Of a DNA stretch of 54,758 bases, positions 26,848-35,442 are shown piece by piece. How positions within the stretch are numbered: position 1 is the stretch's first letter; each line of letters begins with the position of its first letter. Both the position numbers and the translations under genes were made by a program. Below the pieces are notes generated by a model that made no database searches, had not been told where the DNA came from, and worked only from the letters and a program-made list of their open reading frames with translations. Source of the stretch: an uncultured Opitutia bacterium (GTDB lineage Bacteria; Verrucomicrobiota; Verrucomicrobiae; Opitutales; MB11C04); the NCBI GenBank assembly GCA_913048545.1, contig CAJWWH010000001.1, positions 1-54,758 of the forward strand. The letters run 5' to 3'.

Positions 26848-27603
26848 ATGAAGAAGGTCGGGAAAATTAGGGCAGATGAATTGGTCGTAAAGCTGGGCTT
26901 ATGTGAAAGTCGTACTCAGGCTCAGGCCAGTATTCTCGCTGGGCAGGTTAGGATGGGCACAGAAAAAATAGACAAGGCAAGCAGAATGCTCAGTCAAGAC
27001 AGTCTGTTAACGATCAAACGCCCCCCACCTTATGTGGGTCGGGGTGGACTTAAAATGGAAAGTTTTTTTAAACAATACCCCTTGACCGTACAGGGTCTTG
27101 ACATCCTTGACCTTGGTGCTTCGACGGGGGGCTTTAGTGATTTCCTTCTTCAGCAAGGTGCCCAATCGGCGACTTGCGTTGATGTCGGGCATGGTCAACT
27201 GCACTACAAATTAAGAACTAACCCCAAAGTCACCAATTTGGAAAAAACAAATCTTCGTCATTTAACCCCGGGAAAACTCCCGCTTTCCCCCTTCCCATTG
27301 GTAGTAATGGATTTGTCCTTCATCTCCCTTTCGAAAGTCCTGGTTCGGGCATGGAGTTTTTTATCAACCGGGGGCAGTATGATTGCCTTAGTTAAACCTC
27401 AGTTTGAATGCACCAAAATGGAAGCCGACCGTGGACGTGGAATTATCAGGGACCAGTCTATTCAGCAGAGAGTCCTCAAGGAGATATCAGAATTCGCCAA
27501 TGATTATCTCACTGATTCCGAGCTTTATGCCCAAACGGAATCAAGCCCAAGAGGAACGGACGGGAATCTTGAATACTTTCTGGCCTGGAAAAAGAGCGGA
27601 TAA
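26848..27603 (+). CDS. tlyA: TlyA-family rRNA (cytidine-2'-O)-methyltransferase
   Basis: 251 aa. The N-terminal S4-like RNA-binding domain (~5-62: IRADELVVKLGLCESRTQAQ, then GLKMESFF) is followed by an FtsJ-like Rossmann methyltransferase with SAM motif DLGASTGGFSDFLL, acidic VDVGHGQL, VMDLSFISL and LVKPQFE. TlyA proteins 2'-O-methylate cytidines of rRNA; the older name 'haemolysin' reflects a side phenotype. It diverges from mraZ over 163 bp. Its TAA stop (27601-27603) directly abuts the stop of the opposing gene, leaving no intergenic terminator. Confidence 0.93.
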   Translation: MKKVGKIRADELVVKLGLCESRTQAQASILAGQVRMGTEKIDKASRMLSQDSLLTIKRPPPYVGRGGLKMESFFKQYPLTVQGLDILDLGASTGGFSDFLLQQGAQSATCVDVGHGQLHYKLRTNPKVTNLEKTNLRHLTPGKLPLSPFPLVVMDLSFISLSKVLVRAWSFLSTGGSMIALVKPQFECTKMEADRGRGIIRDQSIQQRVLKEISEFANDYLTDSELYAQTESSPRGTDGNLEYFLAWKKSG

Positions 27604-30126
27604 TTAATTACTGGAATTTTTCGCGAGTTCCCGGTTAAGTAGATTTTCCAAAATCAAGTCACGATCAAGCTCTCCCCTTGAACGCTCAATTTCATCCACA
27701 CGGGTAAAAATATCTTCTTCCTCACTCTGCTTAGCCTTTAAAGTGTACACATCCTCCAACTTGACAAATACAACCGTATCCTCACCTCTTTCCAATTCAG
27801 ACCATCCTTCGCCAAGCTCCAGGTTCGGACACGCATTTGCAAGCTGTATCGAAAGAGAACGGTTGCGGTTCTCCTCCTCCTGCTTGATTCGTAAGTCATC
27901 AATTGCCTGATCAAGCACTGACTTTCTAGAAATTTGCGAAGCGGTTGCATTTTTATCTCTCTCCGCTTTCGAAATTTCTTCTCTCTCTTCCTCAAGCTTG
28001 CTTAGACGGGATTGGATCCGCTGATTTTTCGCGTTATACATGCCTTCCAATGCAGATAAACTTTTCCTGTCGATTGTAATGTGTTTTCCACGACCGAGTG
28101 CTTCCTGAACATCTCCGTCACCCTGTAGCAAGGAGAGAGTTTTTTCCGCCCATCCGGTGAATCTGTCCGACCGGAGTTGCGTTGAATATTCTCTGTACAA
28201 ATCAGCAAAGGATGCATTTTGGAACTCACCCGCTCCCTTTTCAGTTTTACGGTCCAGAACAAAAACCGCGTAGCCGTCGCGTACGATTCGTGTCGATTGT
28301 GTAAAGAACAGTGTCTCGTTCAACATCGAGACTTCCTCGAGAGGTTCACGGTTATTCCTTCTTTCACTCTCCCTTCGTTCAAGTCCGAGAATCGCACCCT
28401 GAACCGACATATCTCTGGTTGCAAAAGATATTTTTCTTTCTTTCCCCCCACTCTCCTCGAGCAAGGATTTCAATTCGACCGAGTTTCTACGCTGAATGAA
28501 ATTGGGATACTTCGACTTTATTTGATCACGCAGTGAATTAATTTGGTCAAGAAATTTCAACGAGGCTTCTTGGGCCAACCCTTTAGCCTCTCTTTCGGCA
28601 TCCAAACGGTCTTCCTCAATAATCCGCAGACGAATTTCCTCTTTAACCTCCTCGAAAAGGCTTTCTAAATCTATACTTTCATTAACTTCGCCGTCCGGGG
28701 TTGTTATAAAATCTAGTTTTTCTTCACTTTGATTGTTGTCACTCTCACCCTTTGGCCCTTTTTCCCCCTCCGGTAAATCGACGGGTTCAGGAGCAACTGG
28801 AACCGGTTCAAATTGATCACGATTCAAGTCGAAATAAGAGCGAAGTCTGGATTCTTGAGGTTCCGGTGGCAGAGAAAGATAATTACTGAATGGAAAGGTA
28901 ACCATCGTGGCAAAGGTCCTTGCCGGTTCGCTAAAAACTGGATCGCTCTTCCGCTCCTCGTGGAAACTCCTGAGCTTCTCTTCCAAAAGAGCAGTAATTT
29001 TTATTCTTTCGGTCGATGAGGAAAACTGAGGTGTCTGTCTGGGAAGTTGATCCAACCGGGGAGTAAGAAAAACTGCATTCTTCGGACCTGCCTGAAGATC
29101 AAATTCAAATTCTGGCGTTTGCAATGCCCGCATTAAGTTTTGTACCGTTCCGCCAATCTGATTTCCCAATTTCACCTGAATATTACTTGAATTGAGCTCG
29201 GCGTTCTCAACAAAAACGAGTTTGCCTGATTTTTGTCCGTAAGAAAAACTGATGAAATCATCCGCGGCCGGTTGTTCAAGAAATGAAAACTTCTGGATTT
29301 CTGCATTGCTGATATTTAAATCAGCGGATTGGAGAGATAATAAACCCGCTTTCCATGCAAATTGGTCCCTGAACAAATCTAATTCACCTTCTTTCTCAAG
29401 AGTAAACCCACCTTCCGAGTAGATTCGGTCGACTTGATTGGCACGGAAATGAGCAAACAGAGCGGATTCCACATAAATGGTCTTTACTCCCTGTCGTGTG
29501 CCAACAAATTGTAATGCACGCGAACGATTCTCGTCGGTCGCCAATGCAGGATCCAATTCACGCACATAGCGGTTAAATCCATCGTTGATTCCAGGGTGGT
29601 TTTCAGAATCGCTTAAATAATTCCATGATCTCGCCTGTCCTTCCATGACGAGTTTTGCCCGGATTGCGGCTTGGGAAAAAACCGGATCATACCCGCCAGA
29701 CCTCGCAATCTCCCGGGCCTTAAAGTTTTTGGGTAAATTTGGCCATGATTGCATGAAACTGAAAAGCCTTTGAAGGGCTGAGCGATCAATATCTGCCTGA
29801 TTGGCCTGAAATGCCGACTGAAGTTGTAATTGTAAAGATTCGAGAAACTTGGCATCCGCCTCTTCCATGCTTTCTTCCAAAGGAGGAATAATGGCGCCAA
29901 AATCTGAAGCGATGCGATTTTCAATTGAGAAAAAACGCATTTCATCGGGATCATTAAGATCAACACCATATAGTTCTTTTTTCTCTTTGTTTGGATCGGG
30001 TAAGAGATCAAAAACGGATGCACCCTGGGCAAGATAGAGCACGAAAGAAATCACCACTACGAAAAGCAGGAGAACAAAGACGAATTTTCCTTTTTTCGAA
30101 ATAAAATTTTGTAAGGCTGTAATCAT
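27604..30126 (-). CDS. Membrane-anchored periplasmic SurA/PpiD-like folding factor
   Basis: 840 aa. One N-terminal membrane helix (~14-35, FVFVLLLFVVVISFVLYLAQG) is followed by a long hydrophilic region. The layout resembles PpiD: a short basic cytosolic start, an anchor, then a SurA-N-like helical chaperone region (~50-230). I cannot identify a parvulin PPIase domain with its signature residues. A Pro/Glu-rich linker sits around 440-480 and a charged coiled-coil stretch around 735-790 (LSKLEEEREEISKAERDK). Predicted role: periplasmic chaperone for exported or outer-membrane proteins; only moderately supported. It is the last gene of the trpA-to-27604 minus-strand run, 82 bp after the NlpE-like lipoprotein gene. 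Confidence 0.6.
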   Translation of the reverse strand: MITALQNFISKKGKFVFVLLLFVVVISFVLYLAQGASVFDLLPDPNKEKKELYGVDLNDPDEMRFFSIENRIASDFGAIIPPLEESMEEADAKFLESLQLQLQSAFQANQADIDRSALQRLFSFMQSWPNLPKNFKAREIARSGGYDPVFSQAAIRAKLVMEGQARSWNYLSDSENHPGINDGFNRYVRELDPALATDENRSRALQFVGTRQGVKTIYVESALFAHFRANQVDRIYSEGGFTLEKEGELDLFRDQFAWKAGLLSLQSADLNISNAEIQKFSFLEQPAADDFISFSYGQKSGKLVFVENAELNSSNIQVKLGNQIGGTVQNLMRALQTPEFEFDLQAGPKNAVFLTPRLDQLPRQTPQFSSSTERIKITALLEEKLRSFHEERKSDPVFSEPARTFATMVTFPFSNYLSLPPEPQESRLRSYFDLNRDQFEPVPVAPEPVDLPEGEKGPKGESDNNQSEEKLDFITTPDGEVNESIDLESLFEEVKEEIRLRIIEEDRLDAEREAKGLAQEASLKFLDQINSLRDQIKSKYPNFIQRRNSVELKSLLEESGGKERKISFATRDMSVQGAILGLERRESERRNNREPLEEVSMLNETLFFTQSTRIVRDGYAVFVLDRKTEKGAGEFQNASFADLYREYSTQLRSDRFTGWAEKTLSLLQGDGDVQEALGRGKHITIDRKSLSALEGMYNAKNQRIQSRLSKLEEEREEISKAERDKNATASQISRKSVLDQAIDDLRIKQEEENRNRSLSIQLANACPNLELGEGWSELERGEDTVVFVKLEDVYTLKAKQSEEEDIFTRVDEIERSRGELDRDLILENLLNRELAKNSSN

Positions 30127-30208
30127 AGAGCTTGGTATAAATTAAAAGAAAAGAGCATGACTATCATAATCAATACGTCAAACCTTTGAAGGTTCAAAAA
30201 AAGCTTGT

Positions 30209-30979
30209 TTATTTTTTTCTCAGAAGCGGACGGTCAGAAAATATTAATGAGCTCATCCAACTTTGCCGCCGGGACCCATCCTCATTTAAAAAAGGGCGGA
30301 TTATAACCATTTTCTCTAGAACTAGATCGGAACTTCCACCCTTTTCCCAGTGCAGAAAGTACTTGTAGGTTTCAGGGGTAATGGATGAACCCTCTGCGTT
30401 TCCCTCCTCCAGTTTCACGCTCACAGCAATTTGTTCACCGCCCCACTGCCATGTTCCGCTGTAAACCTGATCTTTCCCAAAAGACTCAACCCGTACATTG
30501 TCCTCTTCCTCAAAAAACATTTTGATGGGATAAGAAGCTTTGCGTGATTTCCCTTCATTCCGCATCATTAGAATGGGACTGCCGTCATCGTTGCTCAACC
30601 CGTCCTTAGTCTGAAAAGCAAACCTGGCCCCTTTCTTGATCAGAAAATACTCAGACGGCTGCTTACCATCTTCGAAAAATATGCTTTTGTAACCATCCTC
30701 CACTTTCCATTTCCCGGTTCTGACCACCTCCTGCATTTTCGGATGCTGAAAAGTGAGTCTGGAAATTAAACCGTCGGGAAGCTGTCTTAAAATGACCTCA
30801 ATTTGACACAAATTCCCCTGAGTTGTCAGGGATGCCTCGAAGACTTCATGCACCCAGTCCTTAATTTCCCCTTCAAATCTGCCCGATGGATCCTCCTGAA
30901 AGCAAGAGACCAAAAAAAAGCTCATTGCAAAAAGGATCGGGACTCTCTTTTTGGGGATCGTCTCTTGGGGATTAAGCAT
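30209..30979 (-). CDS. Probable lipoprotein with NlpE-like N-terminal domain
   Basis: 256 aa. A signal sequence with lipobox FFLVSC (Cys at residue 27) predicts lipidation. The first half, GKWKVEDGYKSIFFEDG then YFLIKKGARFAFQTKDG, has the β-barrel pattern of NlpE (a 'GxW-x-I-x-x-DG...YF...LxxDG' rhythm) but lacks NlpE's N-terminal C-x-x-C. The second half (YSGTWQWGGEQIAVSVKLEE) repeats a similar theme. In E. coli NlpE senses lipoprotein and redox stress at the outer membrane. Here it lies between a membrane pseudokinase gene (29 bp upstream) and the PpiD-like gene, which fits an envelope-stress role. That role is an inference, and the family match is by eye only. Confidence 0.5.
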   Translation of the reverse strand: MLNPQETIPKKRVPILFAMSFFLVSCFQEDPSGRFEGEIKDWVHEVFEASLTTQGNLCQIEVILRQLPDGLISRLTFQHPKMQEVVRTGKWKVEDGYKSIFFEDGKQPSEYFLIKKGARFAFQTKDGLSNDDGSPILMMRNEGKSRKASYPIKMFFEEEDNVRVESFGKDQVYSGTWQWGGEQIAVSVKLEEGNAEGSSITPETYKYFLHWEKGGSSDLVLEKMVIIRPFLNEDGSRRQSWMSSLIFSDRPLLRKK

Positions 30980-31008
30980 AGGGATAGAGTAAACGGAAAA
31001 AATTTCTT

Positions 31009-32676
31009 TTATTCAATCATTTCCCCATTGGAAACAATCAATTTTTTAAGTTCACGATGATAGAGGTAACTCCCAAGCAAAAAACCCACGGCAAAAAACA
31101 GGGACCAACGAACCCCGTTTTTTTCATCCTTGGCAAATAGAAGCTCTGATTTTTTGATTTGCCCAAGGCTCGATTGAATACGTTCCTCCGGATAAAGTCT
31201 CGGGATCCCATTACTGGACATACCGGGAACATAAGTGTGCTTCGAATCCTCTCTTTTAATCAGCAGAAGGGCGTCCTGCTTCCGGTCATATTCCAGATAG
31301 TCTTTCCAGATAAAATAGTCCTCATCAGAAGTTTTACCTTCTCCAATAAATTGCCAGAGTTTCTTCCCGCTGGCTTCCTCCCTACTTTTTTTAAAGCGTT
31401 TAAATTTAAGTTTGAATAATCCATCCTCCTTACTCCATTCTCCCACCACATCCTGCCCGCCGTTCCCTTCTTCATCGTAATTCCCCGGTACGATACCCCA
31501 AGCTTGCCCACCGAAAATTCCCGCTCCCATCTGATAGCTGTCAAGAACGCCTTCAAGGGAATATTCTGTCCAAGGGCTGGGAAAAAGATAGAGATAGAGG
31601 GAATAAATTAAATAAAATGCAAGGGTCACGCCTCCCACCAAAGCGGTAATTCCGCGCTTCATCTTCAAGGTGTTCACCTTTTCATTCAGCTTAAATTTCA
31701 ATTCTCGCTGCAACCGGATTTCCTCCAAATCAAAGGCAGAATCTTCAGATGACAATTCAACCTTAACCCCAAATCGTGAAATATCTCCGATACGAGGCAA
31801 AGCTTCCATCGAGTGGGCACTGGATAAAAAAGGGGCCATGCCACCTGATCCAATCGCCTGATTCGCCCATAATTCCCACTCTTCCCAGTCATGATTCGAA
31901 GAGTCACCTTGCTTGACGGTTTCGATTATCCATAGCATGATCTTCCCGACCGCAAACAGATCCCAGCTTTCCTCGGGCATTTGCATGGGATCGACTTCGC
32001 TCGGACGAAATTTCTCCCCTTCTTCAAAAGAGGTCCGACCGTCCATATTCATTACCGATACTTCTTCCTTTTCCTCCTCGGACAATCCAAAAGGGGTAAA
32101 AAGATTTAACCGGTACAACCCAAACTCCGTAATGAGACTTTCCCATTGACCCTTGTCATTTTTTTGAACCAATACATTGGAGGGTTTTAGATTCCCGTGG
32201 CAAACTCCGGAGAGGTGGGCTTTATATAAGCCCTGATGAAACGGGATCATCATTGATAACAACTGATCCGGAGAAATTTCGGCAGGTTCCAAGAGACATA
32301 AATCCTCCAAAGTCCTGATAAATCGGGATTCCGTTGGGTAATCCTTTGCTCTTTCCTCGTTTGATTCTTCTGGAACCTTGGCTTCCAGCCCCGCCAACCA
32401 GGGATAACGAATCCAATGCTTCCATTTGGTGACACCCGCAGCCTGAACCGGCCAAATCCCCGGACCGTCCAATTGCTCCATGGCCTGCACCTCCTGAATA
32501 AAATAGTCCTGAAATCCCTTCCTCTCCGAGACCTCCCTTGGAATTAATTTAACATAAAATTCACTCCCCTTAATTTCCCCTTCCGATCCCTCGCAGTGAT
32601 AGCTCTGACCGCAGGAACCTTCGCATAGCCAGTTTAAAATGCGGGTCGATTCAATTCGGGTTCCTGAGGAAAGCAT
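31009..32676 (-). CDS. Membrane protein-kinase-like protein, probable pseudokinase
   Basis: 555 aa. The N-terminal Hanks-type kinase fold (~5-300) keeps a weak glycine loop (EGSCGQSY), the VAIK-type Lys (FYVKLIP, K43), an αC Glu (QEVQAM, E62), the Lys and Asn of the catalytic loop (NLKPSNVLV) and the F-helix Asp (WDLFAVG, D239). The HRD motif is HGN (H160-G161-N162), so the catalytic base Asp is lost, and DFG is EFG (E184). Two membrane helices (~342-365 and ~525-545) flank a ~160-residue domain, probably periplasmic. It likely acts as a non-catalytic or weakly active receptor-like signalling protein. The downstream gene encodes an NlpE-like lipoprotein. Confidence 0.85.
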   Translation of the reverse strand: MLSSGTRIESTRILNWLCEGSCGQSYHCEGSEGEIKGSEFYVKLIPREVSERKGFQDYFIQEVQAMEQLDGPGIWPVQAAGVTKWKHWIRYPWLAGLEAKVPEESNEERAKDYPTESRFIRTLEDLCLLEPAEISPDQLLSMMIPFHQGLYKAHLSGVCHGNLKPSNVLVQKNDKGQWESLITEFGLYRLNLFTPFGLSEEEKEEVSVMNMDGRTSFEEGEKFRPSEVDPMQMPEESWDLFAVGKIMLWIIETVKQGDSSNHDWEEWELWANQAIGSGGMAPFLSSAHSMEALPRIGDISRFGVKVELSSEDSAFDLEEIRLQRELKFKLNEKVNTLKMKRGITALVGGVTLAFYLIYSLYLYLFPSPWTEYSLEGVLDSYQMGAGIFGGQAWGIVPGNYDEEGNGGQDVVGEWSKEDGLFKLKFKRFKKSREEASGKKLWQFIGEGKTSDEDYFIWKDYLEYDRKQDALLLIKREDSKHTYVPGMSSNGIPRLYPEERIQSSLGQIKKSELLFAKDEKNGVRWSLFFAVGFLLGSYLYHRELKKLIVSNGEMIE

Positions 32677-32707
32677 GGCTGGGATCTACAGTTTCATTCC
32701 TTGATAA

Positions 32708-33526
32708 TTACCCCCATTTCAGTTTGTTGCGTAAAACCCGGAAATGGGAATGATCCAGGACTTCCAGAAGCGGAAAATTTTCACGGGCCAGTGTAATTTG
32801 AACCGGAAAAAGCGGGGTTTCACTGAAAGCGGGCTGACCGTCCGCCGACACGAAGGGTTCGTTCGAATTCTCGAGGGCGGAAACTTCCAGAGTGACTCCG
32901 GCAGGAAAAACTACGCTCCGGCTTGTAAGCGTGTGTGCTGAGATTGGAGTCATCAACACAACCTGTGCATCCGGATGTGCTATCGGGCCTCCCGCTGCCA
33001 AATTATATGCGGTTGAACCTGTGGGAGTGGAGAATACGATTCCATCACATGCATAATCAGCAACCCGCTCCTTTCCAACATGCACCGAAAATCGGGCGAG
33101 GCGTCCGTTACTTCCGCTTTTGATTACCAAATCATTCAGGGCAAGCTTGGATTCCCCGTCCACCTCCTGATAAGCAATCATACTCCGCTGTCTGATCTGA
33201 TATTTTCCGGAAAAAAGTCCGGGCAAACTCTCGGCCATTTCTTCCGGCGAAAAAGTGGCCAGAAAGCCCAGTTGTCCGTAACGAATTCCCGCAACCGGTA
33301 CTTTATATCGCACCGCCTCCTCCATCATGCCAAGTAAAGTACCGTCTCCCCCCACAACAAAGCAGGCATCAGTCCCTTTGATAAATCCCGGTTGACAGGG
33401 GAAATCAGATGTTGTGATTGTTGAAACTCCGTTCTCCTTGGCAATTTGGGCAAGTGCCAAAGCCAGTTCTCCGGATCCGGGTTTCGACGCATTGGTTACG
33501 ATTGCTATTTTTGTGAGGGGTTTCAA
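32708..33526 (-). CDS. nadK: NAD kinase
   Basis: Phosphorylates NAD to NADP in the cytoplasm. 272 aa. Family motifs: VVGGDGTLL, GIRYGQLGFLATF, ALNDLVIKSG, DGIVFSTPTGSTAYNLAAGG and the C-terminal PISAHTLTSRSVVF. The only plausible start is TTG at 33526; no in-frame ATG lies near the conserved N-terminus. It sits 63 bp downstream of miaA and about 30 bp upstream of the pseudokinase gene. Confidence 0.96.
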   Translation of the reverse strand: MKPLTKIAIVTNASKPGSGELALALAQIAKENGVSTITTSDFPCQPGFIKGTDACFVVGGDGTLLGMMEEAVRYKVPVAGIRYGQLGFLATFSPEEMAESLPGLFSGKYQIRQRSMIAYQEVDGESKLALNDLVIKSGSNGRLARFSVHVGKERVADYACDGIVFSTPTGSTAYNLAAGGPIAHPDAQVVLMTPISAHTLTSRSVVFPAGVTLEVSALENSNEPFVSADGQPAFSETPLFPVQITLARENFPLLEVLDHSHFRVLRNKLKWG

Positions 33527-33589
33527 AAAACTACATTTTATGGTTTATAATTCAATTTTTTATACTCTAGCCAAAAAGTGGTGAATCGG

Positions 33590-34531
33590 TCAAGTGTCCG
33601 AGTGCCAATTCAAATCTTCCCCAGAAAGTTTTTGTCCCACTTCGGGAATCAGTCGCTGATCCGATGGATAATATTTGCGGAACCATTTTCTTTGCTTGGA
33701 AACTAATTGCCTGGTCGATAATTGAATTGCTTTGGCAAGGTCATCTTTACTGATTTCCCCCCGGATGTAAGACAGGGTTTCACGATAACCAATCGAGGAG
33801 GATGCTGGATAATTTTCCGTCAAACCCATTTTCATTAAAGTTTCCACTTCCCCGATTAATCCCTCCGAAATCATTGATCTTGTCCGGGCCTCAATCAAAA
33901 TTTCTATTTCCTCGTCTAGGCGGTCAAGCAGGCAGGTCTTCTTTTGAAAATTTTGATAGGGAGTTGGTTTTTTTTCAAATTCCTCTTTTAATTCCTGAAT
34001 GCTTAATCCGGTGGCGGTGCATCTTTCCAAGGCTTTGATCACGCGTACCGGATTCGCCTGATCAATTTCTCCCAAGCCGGATGGATTCATCTGCTTAAGC
34101 TTTGAAATCAAGCCAGTCAGTCCTTCATTTTGATACAGTTCCTGCACATTTTGACGAATGGTTCCATCAATTACCACCTCATCCACCACCGCAGCAAAAA
34201 AAGAACGCAGATAAAAGCCACTACCCCCAACCACCAAAATTTTCTTTTTTCTCCGGTAAACCTCGCTCACGATTTTCTCCGCATAATGTAAGTATTGCGA
34301 GACATCGTACCGTTCGCTCACCTTTGAAAGGTCCAAACCATGATGCCTAACTCTGCGTTGGTCCTCCACTGAAGGCTTGGCCGCTCCGATATTCATTCCG
34401 CGATAAAGGGCGATCGAATCACAGGACAGAATTTCAGCCTGATTGGCCTCCGCCCAATCCAACGCCACCGATGACTTTCCGGAAGCCGTTACCCCCGCTA
34501 AAAAATACAGGGTTGGCTTTTTTTCATTCAC
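33590..34531 (-). CDS. miaA: tRNA dimethylallyltransferase MiaA
   Basis: Adds a dimethylallyl group to A37 of tRNAs that read codons starting with U. 313 aa. P-loop AGVTASGKSS, DSIALYRGMNIGAAKP (the DSxxxY..GTAKP family motif), GLDLSKVSERYDVSQY, the VGGSGFYLRSFF acceptor-region motif, NPVRVIKALE, and SIGYRETLSYIRGE followed by TRQLVSKQRKWFR. GTG start at 34531. It starts 21 bp after the trpA stop and is probably co-transcribed with it. Confidence 0.95.
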   Translation of the reverse strand: MNEKKPTLYFLAGVTASGKSSVALDWAEANQAEILSCDSIALYRGMNIGAAKPSVEDQRRVRHHGLDLSKVSERYDVSQYLHYAEKIVSEVYRRKKKILVVGGSGFYLRSFFAAVVDEVVIDGTIRQNVQELYQNEGLTGLISKLKQMNPSGLGEIDQANPVRVIKALERCTATGLSIQELKEEFEKKPTPYQNFQKKTCLLDRLDEEIEILIEARTRSMISEGLIGEVETLMKMGLTENYPASSSIGYRETLSYIRGEISKDDLAKAIQLSTRQLVSKQRKWFRKYYPSDQRLIPEVGQKLSGEDLNWHSDT

Positions 34532-34552
34532 CTGGAGAACTGAAAGGGGAAA

Positions 34553-35365
34553 TTATTTTTTACCCAGGACGCTTGATAATTCCTCAGCCCGCGAGCCAAT
34601 TTTTTCCACCATTAATTCTGTATTCCCCAAGTTCTCCGGTATACAGTTGACCAGGGCGCTTCCGACCACTACTCCATCCGCCACCCGCCCAACTGATTTC
34701 GCCTGTTCTTGAGTTGAAATCCCGAATCCCACAACCACGGGAAGATCGGTGTATTTTTTGATCGTGGCCACTCGTTGATCCAGATCCTCGGCCAGGTCCT
34801 TTCGCTCGCCCGTCACTCCTGCCCTCGAAACATAATAGATGAATCCGGAAGAACTCTCCACAATCCTGGGAATCCGGTGCTCGGGAGTGGTGGGGGCAAT
34901 AATGAAAATATTTTTCATTCCCTTCTCCCGGCAACACTCCACCAGCTCTTCCGCCTCTTCCGGGGGCAAGTCCAGGGTTAAAAGACCATCCACTCCGGCT
35001 GAGAGGGACCGGGCCACATACTCCTCAATCCCTTGGGAAAATACTAAATTATAGTAGGTGTAGAATACAATCGGGACTTCAGAAAATTTTCTTATCTCTT
35101 CCACCAGTCGAAAAACATCATCCTGCCGGCATCCAGACTCCAAGGCACGTTGGGCTGCCAGTTGATTAGTTAAACCATCTGCAAGTGGATCAGAGAAAGG
35201 GACTCCCAGCTCCAAAATGTCCACACCCCGTTCAACCAACGCCCTGCAAACCTGTAATGATGTCTCAAAATCCGGATCACACGCACAGACATAACCCACA
35301 AAGGCAGCACGCTCTTTTTTTTGGCAGCTTGAAAAAAGTTTCGCGATTCGATCAATAGTCTCCAT
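34553..35365 (-). CDS. trpA: Tryptophan synthase alpha chain
   Basis: Cleaves indole-3-glycerol phosphate to indole and glyceraldehyde-3-phosphate and passes indole to TrpB. About 270 aa from the ATG at 35365; longer in-frame starts up to 35410 lack conserved residues. TIM-barrel motifs: FVGYVCACDPDFETSL, catalytic Glu and Asp in LELGVPFSDPLADG, PIVFYTYYNLVF, GLLTLDLPPEEAEEL, YYVSRAGVTGER and the phosphate-binding VVGFGIST. No other trp gene is present, so it is detached from the rest of the pathway. Confidence 0.96.
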   Translation of the reverse strand: METIDRIAKLFSSCQKKERAAFVGYVCACDPDFETSLQVCRALVERGVDILELGVPFSDPLADGLTNQLAAQRALESGCRQDDVFRLVEEIRKFSEVPIVFYTYYNLVFSQGIEEYVARSLSAGVDGLLTLDLPPEEAEELVECCREKGMKNIFIIAPTTPEHRIPRIVESSSGFIYYVSRAGVTGERKDLAEDLDQRVATIKKYTDLPVVVGFGISTQEQAKSVGRVADGVVVGSALVNCIPENLGNTELMVEKIGSRAEELSSVLGKK

Positions 35366-35442
35366 AATTATACGCAATGCATCTATTCTCATCAACCGAC
35401 CGCTTGGCAATGGAAAAGCTATCGGAACCGCTATTTATTTAA

